The translations under genes were made by a program, and so were the position numbers. DNA of 64,000 nt from Sphingomonas kyeonggiensis (GTDB lineage: Bacteria; Pseudomonadota; Alphaproteobacteria; Sphingomonadales; Sphingomonadaceae), in NCBI RefSeq assembly GCF_014196745.1, contig NZ_JACIEH010000003.1, positions 310,001 to 374,000 of the forward strand, written 5' to 3'. The notes below the pieces were generated by a model that saw only the letters and a list, made by a program, of their open reading frames with translations, was not told where the DNA came from and did not search any database. Of this stretch, positions 58,953-64,000 are shown in pieces. Numbering within the stretch: the stretch's first letter is position 1; each line of letters starts with the position of its first letter.

Positions 58953-59306
58953 ATGCCCAATGACAACCTCTTCGGCGTACATGGCACCGCGCTTGCCGTG
59001 CGCTCGCAGCGCATGGGCATGCTGGCGTCGAACATCGCGAATGCCTCGACCCCTGGCTACAAGGCCAAGGACGTCGACTTCCGCGCGGCGCTCAACAGCG
59101 CGACCAGCGCCGGCGGCTCGATCGACGGCGCGATCGACGCCAACACGCTCTACCGCGTGCCGCTCCAGCCCTCGGCCGACGGCAACACCGTCGAGCTGAC
59201 CACCGAGCAGACCGCCTTCGCCGAGAACGCCGTCGCCTATCAGACGACGCTGTCGTTCCTGAACGGCCGCATCAACCAGATCACGCGCGCGCTGAAGGGA
59301 GAGTAA
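58953..59306 (+). CDS. flgB: Flagellar basal-body rod protein FlgB, 117 aa
   Basis: The proximal rod subunit. It contains RSQRMGMLASNIANASTPGY (the rod-family motif) and KAKDVDFRAAL. Short, without a large insert, as usual for FlgB. It heads a rightward operon. Confidence 0.95.
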   Translation: MPNDNLFGVHGTALAVRSQRMGMLASNIANASTPGYKAKDVDFRAALNSATSAGGSIDGAIDANTLYRVPLQPSADGNTVELTTEQTAFAENAVAYQTTLSFLNGRINQITRALKGE

Positions 59307-59309
59307 GAG

Positions 59310-59720
59310 ATGGGCGACCAGCCGCTTTCGATCTTCCAGGTCTCCGGCCGCGCGATGAGCGCGCAGCTGGTGCGGATGAACACCACCGCGTCGAACCTCG
59401 CCAATGTCGGCACGGTCTCGTCGAGCGCGGACACCGCCTATCGCACGATCAAGCCGGTGTTCCGCACCGCCTTCGACCAGGCGAGCGGCATGTCGACCGT
59501 CGATGTCGAGCAGGTCGTCACCGCCGGCTCCGAGCCGACCAAGCACTATGATCCGGGCAACCCGATGGCCGACAAGGACGGCAATGTCTGGGAGGCCGCC
59601 GTGGACGAGACCCGGGAGCTGGTCGACATGATGGAGACCGCCCGGAACTACCAGAACAACGTCGAAGTGATGCAGACTGCCAAGCAGCTCATCGTCGACA
59701 CCCTCAAGCTGGGCCGCTGA
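59310..59720 (+). CDS. flgC: Flagellar basal-body rod protein FlgC, 136 aa
   Basis: A rod subunit. SAQLVRMNTTASNLANVGTV at the N-terminus and DMMETARNYQNNVEVMQTAK at the C-terminus are the paired helices of the family; YDPGNPMADKDGNV is typical of FlgC. It starts 3 bases after flgB. Confidence 0.95.
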   Translation: MGDQPLSIFQVSGRAMSAQLVRMNTTASNLANVGTVSSSADTAYRTIKPVFRTAFDQASGMSTVDVEQVVTAGSEPTKHYDPGNPMADKDGNVWEAAVDETRELVDMMETARNYQNNVEVMQTAKQLIVDTLKLGR

Positions 59721-59722
59721 CC

Positions 59723-60430
59723 ATGAGCGATTTCGATACCACCCTCACCAACCTGGGCATTCCCCGGTACAACACCTCGAGCACGACGAGCGGCACCACG
59801 CTCGACACCAAGGACACCTCGCGCCTCGGCAAGACCGACATGGGGGTCTCCGACTTCCTCGCGCTGATGACCGCGCAGCTGAAGAACCAGGATCCGTTCC
59901 AGCCGGTCGACAACAGCCAGATGGTCGCCCAGATGGCGCAGTTCTCCTCGCTCTCCGGCATCACCGAGATGAGCTCGACGCTGAAGACGATCGCCAGCCA
60001 GCTGAGCGGCGGGTCGCTCAACGACGCCATCGGTTATGTCGGCAAGAACGTGCTCGTCCAGGGCAGCACCGCCTATCCGCGCACCACCGGCGGCCTCGCC
60101 GGCGCCGTCGCGCTGGAGAAGGACGCGACCAACGTCACCGTCACCATCAAGGACAAGGACGGCAACACGCTCAAGACCATCGAGATGGGCAAGGAGACCA
60201 AGGGCGCGGTCGCCTGGGATTGGGACGGCAAGACCGATGACGGCAAGGACGCCGGCGAAGGCCCGTTCAACGTCAGCGTCACCGCCACCGACGGCACCGG
60301 CAACGTCAAGGCCTATCCGCTGGTCTGGGCGCCGGTCACCGCCGTCTCGATGGGATCCGACGGCAAGCCCGTCCTCACGCTTCCGGGCATCGGCAACGTG
60401 TCCACCGACGCCATCTGGCAGGTCGGCTGA
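59723..60430 (+). CDS. flgD: Hook assembly scaffold FlgD, 235 aa
   Basis: The cap for hook assembly. FLALMTAQLKNQDPFQPVDN with QMVAQMAQFSSLSGITEMSS is the conserved N-terminal block, and the C-terminal half is a beta-rich FlgD-Ig-like and Tudor-like domain. Normal length. It lies 2 bases after flgC. Confidence 0.95.
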   Translation: MSDFDTTLTNLGIPRYNTSSTTSGTTLDTKDTSRLGKTDMGVSDFLALMTAQLKNQDPFQPVDNSQMVAQMAQFSSLSGITEMSSTLKTIASQLSGGSLNDAIGYVGKNVLVQGSTAYPRTTGGLAGAVALEKDATNVTVTIKDKDGNTLKTIEMGKETKGAVAWDWDGKTDDGKDAGEGPFNVSVTATDGTGNVKAYPLVWAPVTAVSMGSDGKPVLTLPGIGNVSTDAIWQVG

Positions 60431-60457
60431 ACCAGTTTTTCCAAGGAGTAACGGAAA

Positions 60458-61765
60458 ATGTCCTTCTTCACCTCGCTCTCGGGCCTGCAGGCAGCGCAGA
60501 CCGACATGTCGACCATCTCGCACAATCTCGCGAACGTGCAGACCAACGGCTTCAAGAAGAGCACGACCCAGTTCGCTGACGTCATCGCGTCGACCGCGAA
60601 CATGAACCCCAGCCAGATGGTCGGCTCGGGCGTGGTCGTGAAGGCGGTGCGCCAGCAGTTCGGCCAGGGTGGCTTCACCCAGAGCTCGTCGGCGCTCGAC
60701 GTCGCGATCTCGGGCGACGGCTTCTTCATCGTCAAGGGCGACGAGAAGAGCGGTAACGGGGTGGCCTATACCCGCAACGGCAGCTTCCAGGTCGATGCCG
60801 ATCGCTATGTGGTCGATGCCCAGGGCAACAAGCTGCAGGTCTATCCGGTCGACGGCTCGGGCGCGGTGGTCGCGACCGGCCTTTCCTCGACCGTCAGCCT
60901 GCGCCTGCCGCAGACCAGCGGCACGCCCCAGGCGACCGAGAACGTCAAGCTGGGCCTCAATCTCAATGCCGGCTCGCCGATCCCCTCGGATAATCCGAAG
61001 TTCGACGATACCGAGTACAAGTTCGACCGTTTCGATCCGACCACCTACAACCAGTCGGTCCAGACCACGGTCTATGACGCGAACGGCAACGCGCTGACGC
61101 TGACCAACTATTTCGTCCGCGAGACCAAGCCGAGCGACACCGACGCGACCAGCAGCTGGAAGGTCTATTCCTTCGTGGGCGACCAGCAGCTCAATGCTGG
61201 TGACGATCCCGCGACGATGAAGCAGTTCGAGCTGAAGTTCGACAGCACCGGCAAGCTCTCCGAGCCGACCACGCCGATCACCTTCATGGGCTTCCTCGCC
61301 CCGGGCGCGACCTCGGAGCAGGTGCTCAAGCTCGACCTGACCGCCGGCACCACCCAGGTCAGCTCGCCGTTCAGCCTCAACTCGACCAAGCAGGACGGCT
61401 CGCCCGTCGGCCAGATCGAAGGCGTGACGATCGGCGACGACGGCACGGTGACCGCGAGCTTCTCGAACGGCGACACCCAGGCGCTGGGCAAGGTCGTGCT
61501 GGCCAGCTTCACCAACAATGCTGGCCTGCGCCAGCTCGGCAACTCGACCTGGGCCGCCACCGGTTTCTCGGGCGATGCGCGCCTCGGCGAGCCGGGCACC
61601 AACGGCTTTGGCGGCCTGATGTCGGGCGCGATCGAGCGCTCGAACGTCGACATCACCGAAGAGCTGGTCAACCTGATCGCGGCACAGCGCAACTTCCAGG
61701 CGAATGCCAAGGCGCTCGATACCGCCAGTCAGATGTCCCAGACGATTTTCAACATCCGCAGCTGA
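60458..61765 (+). CDS. flgE: Flagellar hook protein FlgE, 435 aa
   Basis: The hook subunit. The N-terminus SFFTSLSGLQAAQTDMSTIS with HNLANVQTNGFKKS and the C-terminus NVDITEELVNLIAAQRNFQA with NAKALDTASQMSQTIFNIRS form the D0 coiled coil. The middle is a beta-rich hook domain. AAGGAG precedes the ATG. Confidence 0.96.
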   Translation: MSFFTSLSGLQAAQTDMSTISHNLANVQTNGFKKSTTQFADVIASTANMNPSQMVGSGVVVKAVRQQFGQGGFTQSSSALDVAISGDGFFIVKGDEKSGNGVAYTRNGSFQVDADRYVVDAQGNKLQVYPVDGSGAVVATGLSSTVSLRLPQTSGTPQATENVKLGLNLNAGSPIPSDNPKFDDTEYKFDRFDPTTYNQSVQTTVYDANGNALTLTNYFVRETKPSDTDATSSWKVYSFVGDQQLNAGDDPATMKQFELKFDSTGKLSEPTTPITFMGFLAPGATSEQVLKLDLTAGTTQVSSPFSLNSTKQDGSPVGQIEGVTIGDDGTVTASFSNGDTQALGKVVLASFTNNAGLRQLGNSTWAATGFSGDARLGEPGTNGFGGLMSGAIERSNVDITEELVNLIAAQRNFQANAKALDTASQMSQTIFNIRS

Positions 61766-61791
61766 TCGGGTCGGCTGAGGAGGAGTAGAAT

Positions 61792-62535
61792 ATGGACCGG
61801 CTTGTCTACACTGCGATGTCGGGGCTTCGGAGCCAGATGTCGGCGCAGGCGACGATCGCGAACAACATCGCGAACGCCTCGACGATCGGCTTCCGCGGCG
61901 AGCGCGTCAGCTTCGACCGGCTGGTCCTCCAGGGTACGGGCCTGGATTCGCGTCAGATGGCCTCGGAGGAAGTCAACGACTTCGACCGGACCAAGGGCAC
62001 GATGATCCAGACCGGCAACCCGCTCGACGTCGCGGTGAACGGCGATGCCTGGATGGCAGTCCAGGCGACCGACGGCACCGAAGCCTATACGAGGCGCGGC
62101 GATCTGCGGATCGCGCCCTCGGGCGTGCTGGAAACCGGCGACGGTTTCCCGGTGATGGGGTCGGGGGGCCCCATCACCGTGCCGCCCGCCGACAAGGTAT
62201 CGATCTCCGAGGACGGCACCGTCTCGATCGTGCCGCGCGGCGGCGATCCGACGCAGCCGCAGGAAGTCGGCAAGATCAAGCTGGTCAGCACCGACGGCAC
62301 GCAGACCGCCAAGGGGCTGGACAATCTTCTCCATGTGAAGGGCGGCGGCGTGCTGCCCGAGGACATGGACGCGAAAGTGACTTCCGGTTCGCTCGAGCAA
62401 TCGAACGTGAACCTCACGGCGGCGCTGGTCGACATGATCGAGAACCAGCGCGCCTACGAAGTGCAGGCCAACCTGCTCAAGGAAGCCAAGAACATGGACG
62501 AGAGCACCGCATCGCTGATGCGGATGCCGTCCTGA
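61792..62535 (+). CDS. flgF: Flagellar basal-body rod protein FlgF, 247 aa
   Basis: A proximal rod protein. YTAMSGLRSQMSAQATIANN and NIANASTIGFRGERVSFDRL at the N-terminus; LEQSNVNLTAALVDMIENQR and the final SLMRMPS at the C-terminus. The central NPLDVAVNGDAWMAVQATDG is the usual FlgF/G motif. GGAGG precedes the ATG. Confidence 0.94.
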   Translation: MDRLVYTAMSGLRSQMSAQATIANNIANASTIGFRGERVSFDRLVLQGTGLDSRQMASEEVNDFDRTKGTMIQTGNPLDVAVNGDAWMAVQATDGTEAYTRRGDLRIAPSGVLETGDGFPVMGSGGPITVPPADKVSISEDGTVSIVPRGGDPTQPQEVGKIKLVSTDGTQTAKGLDNLLHVKGGGVLPEDMDAKVTSGSLEQSNVNLTAALVDMIENQRAYEVQANLLKEAKNMDESTASLMRMPS

Positions 62536-62550
62536 TAGGGAGTAAGACCG

Positions 62551-63339
62551 ATGGGTTCGGCAGCATTGCACATCGCGCGCACGGGTCTCGACGCCCAGGA
62601 TACGCGCATGCGGGTCATCTCGAACAACCTCGCGAACGTGAACACCACCGCGTTCAAGAAGGATCGGGCCAGCTTCGAAACGCTCGCCTATCAGGTGATC
62701 ACCGCCCCCGGCGCCGCCTCGACCGCGGAAACCAAATACGCGACCGGCCTCAACCTCGGCACCGGCGTGCGCACCCAGGGCACCCAGCGCATCGAGACCC
62801 AGGGCTCGCTGCAGACCACGGGCAACGGCCTCGACATGGCGATCGACGGCAATGGCTATTTCCAGATCCAGCTGCCCGGCGGCGGCTTGGGCTATACCCG
62901 CGCGGGCAATTTCTCGCGCTCGCCGGAGGGCCAGCTGGTTACCTCCGAGGGCTATCAGGTGATGCCCGGCGTCAACATCCCGGAGGGGGCGATCTCGGTC
63001 ACCGTCGGCAGCGACGGCACCGTCTCGGCGCAGATGCCGAACCAGACCGACCTCACCCAGATCGGCCAGGTCCAGGTGGCGAGCTTCCCCAATCCGGCGG
63101 GGCTCCAGGCGGTCGGCGACAATTATCTGATCGAGACGCCGGCCAGCGGCAGCGTCGCGCTCGGCAATGCCGGCATCGATGGCCGCGGCACGATCCGCCA
63201 GGGCATGCTCGAAGGCTCGAACGTCAACGTCGTCGAGGAGCTGGTCGACATGATCGAGACCCAGCGCGCCTATGAGGTGAACTCGAAGATGATCTCGGCG
63301 ACCGACGAGATGCTCAAATACGTCAACCAGAACATCTGA
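62551..63339 (+). CDS. flgG: Flagellar distal rod protein FlgG, 262 aa
   Basis: The distal rod subunit. It has TGLDAQDTRMRVISNNLANV, NTTAFKKDRASFETLAYQVI, a GNGLDMAIDGNGYFQIQLPG motif and LEGSNVNVVEELVDMIETQR, ending with MLKYVNQNI. Full length, 15 bases after flgF. Confidence 0.97.
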   Translation: MGSAALHIARTGLDAQDTRMRVISNNLANVNTTAFKKDRASFETLAYQVITAPGAASTAETKYATGLNLGTGVRTQGTQRIETQGSLQTTGNGLDMAIDGNGYFQIQLPGGGLGYTRAGNFSRSPEGQLVTSEGYQVMPGVNIPEGAISVTVGSDGTVSAQMPNQTDLTQIGQVQVASFPNPAGLQAVGDNYLIETPASGSVALGNAGIDGRGTIRQGMLEGSNVNVVEELVDMIETQRAYEVNSKMISATDEMLKYVNQNI

Positions 63340-63350
63340 GGCGGCGGATC

Positions 63351-64000
63351 ATGAAGCATCTCCATCACATCGCCGCGACCGCATTGGTGGCTGCCGGGCT
63401 CGCCTTCACCGCGACGCCGGCCCAGGCGCAGTTCCTCGGCATCGGCAAGAAGAAGCCCAAGGAGGATTTCTCCGCGACGATGCCCGCGCCGGTTTCGGCG
63501 CAGCCGCCGGCCAATGGCAGCATCTTCCAGGTGAACGACGGCTATGCCGCCCTCTACGAGGGCCAGCGTGCCCGTCGTGTCGGCGATCCGCTCACCATCC
63601 TGCTCGTCGAGAAGACTGCGGCGTCCAAGTCGGCTGGCACCAAGCTCGACAGCGGGGGCGGCTTCGGCCTGACTCCGCCGAGCACCGGCGCACTGTCGCT
63701 GTTCAAGGAGAGCGATGCCAGCATCAGCGGCAAGCGCAACTTCAACGGCACCGGCGCCGCCGACCAGGCCAATGCGCTGTCGGGCGAAGTCAGCGTCACC
63801 GTCGCCGCGGTCTATCCCAACGGCACGATGCTGGTGCAGGGCCAGAAGCGCGTGACGCTCAACCGGGGCGACGAGTTCGTCCAGATCAAGGGCATCGTGC
63901 GCACCGCCGACATCGACGCGAACAACCGCGTGCTGTCGACCCGCGTCGCCGATGCCCGCATCGCCTATACCGGCAAGGGCGATGTCGCCCGCGCCAGCCG
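63351..64000 (+). CDS. flgH: Flagellar L-ring protein FlgH (partial, no lipobox)
   Basis: Forms the outer-membrane L ring. A cleavable signal peptide (MKHLHHIAATALVAAGLAFT, ending ATPAQAQ) is followed by the family core: LYEGQRARRVGDPLTILLVE, then SGEVSVTVAAVYPNGTMLVQ and GIVRTADIDANN. FlgH is usually a lipoprotein, but no cysteine stands at the cleavage site here. The gene runs past the right edge. Confidence 0.93.
   Translation, partial: MKHLHHIAATALVAAGLAFTATPAQAQFLGIGKKKPKEDFSATMPAPVSAQPPANGSIFQVNDGYAALYEGQRARRVGDPLTILLVEKTAASKSAGTKLDSGGGFGLTPPSTGALSLFKESDASISGKRNFNGTGAADQANALSGEVSVTVAAVYPNGTMLVQGQKRVTLNRGDEFVQIKGIVRTADIDANNRVLSTRVADARIAYTGKGDVARAS

Overview
The window is high-GC alphaproteobacterial DNA, most likely from a Sphingomonas-type genome (Sphingomonadaceae). 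The evidence is the gene content, the FlbD/sigma-54/sigma-28 flagellar regulation, the argH-lipoprotein-lysA arrangement and the frequent 4-bp ATGA or TGATG gene overlaps. This is inference from protein and promoter features; no rRNA is present to confirm it.

Layout. 1-1019 is the end of a Ppx/GppA phosphatase gene that runs off the left edge. A tRNA-Gln(CTG) gene with its own promoter lies at 1176-1249. Its 3' half (44 bp, 1206-1249) is repeated exactly at 13486-13529. Between the copies is a 12.3-kb integrated element with a tyrosine integrase at its right end (12292-13425). The element carries a ribbon-helix-helix regulator, an HI1419/HI1420-type toxin-antitoxin pair, an unusual protein with four helix-turn-helix modules, two convergent small paralogues, a lambda-type tail tape-measure protein with two accessory genes, a DUF3800 protein, a DUF2280 protein, a lambda-O-like initiator with an iteron array inside its own gene, an AlpA/excisionase-like protein and a MerR-like regulator coupled to the integrase. 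No capsid, portal or large terminase gene is visible, so it is a decayed prophage, a satellite or a phage-derived island.

13940-32645 is chromosomal and mostly metabolic. It holds a 2405-aa autotransporter built from tandem ~400-aa repeats, an RcnB-like protein, a pyrimidine-catabolism operon in the unusual order rutB-rutC-rutD-rutA, a TlpA-like thioredoxin lipoprotein divergent from argH, a small lipoprotein, lysA, a siroheme synthase with a vestigial methyltransferase segment, a ZntB/CorA transporter, a receiver-domain protein, an FMN reductase and a CaiB/BaiF CoA-transferase.

32642-64000 is a nearly complete flagellar locus. One leftward operon runs flbD-fliE-F-G-H-I-J-K-L-M-N-O-P-Q-R-flhB-fliD-fliS (47944 to 32642). 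Flagellin is divergent at 48168. After an island of peptidase, TetX-like monooxygenase and TetR genes come leftward sltF-like/flhA/fliA and motA-motB-flgA-flgM-flgN, and rightward flgB-C-D-E-F-G-H, with flgH cut by the right edge. I read strong sigma-54 sites before flgB and the transglycosylase gene, a weaker one before motA, and sigma-28 (FliA) sites before flgM, fliD and flagellin. A pair of CGGCA-N7-TGCCG dyads lies between the divergent motA and flgB promoters. This suggests FlbD plus sigma-54 turns on hook-basal-body genes and fliA, after which FliA, held by FlgM until export, turns on fliD, fliS, flagellin and flgM itself.
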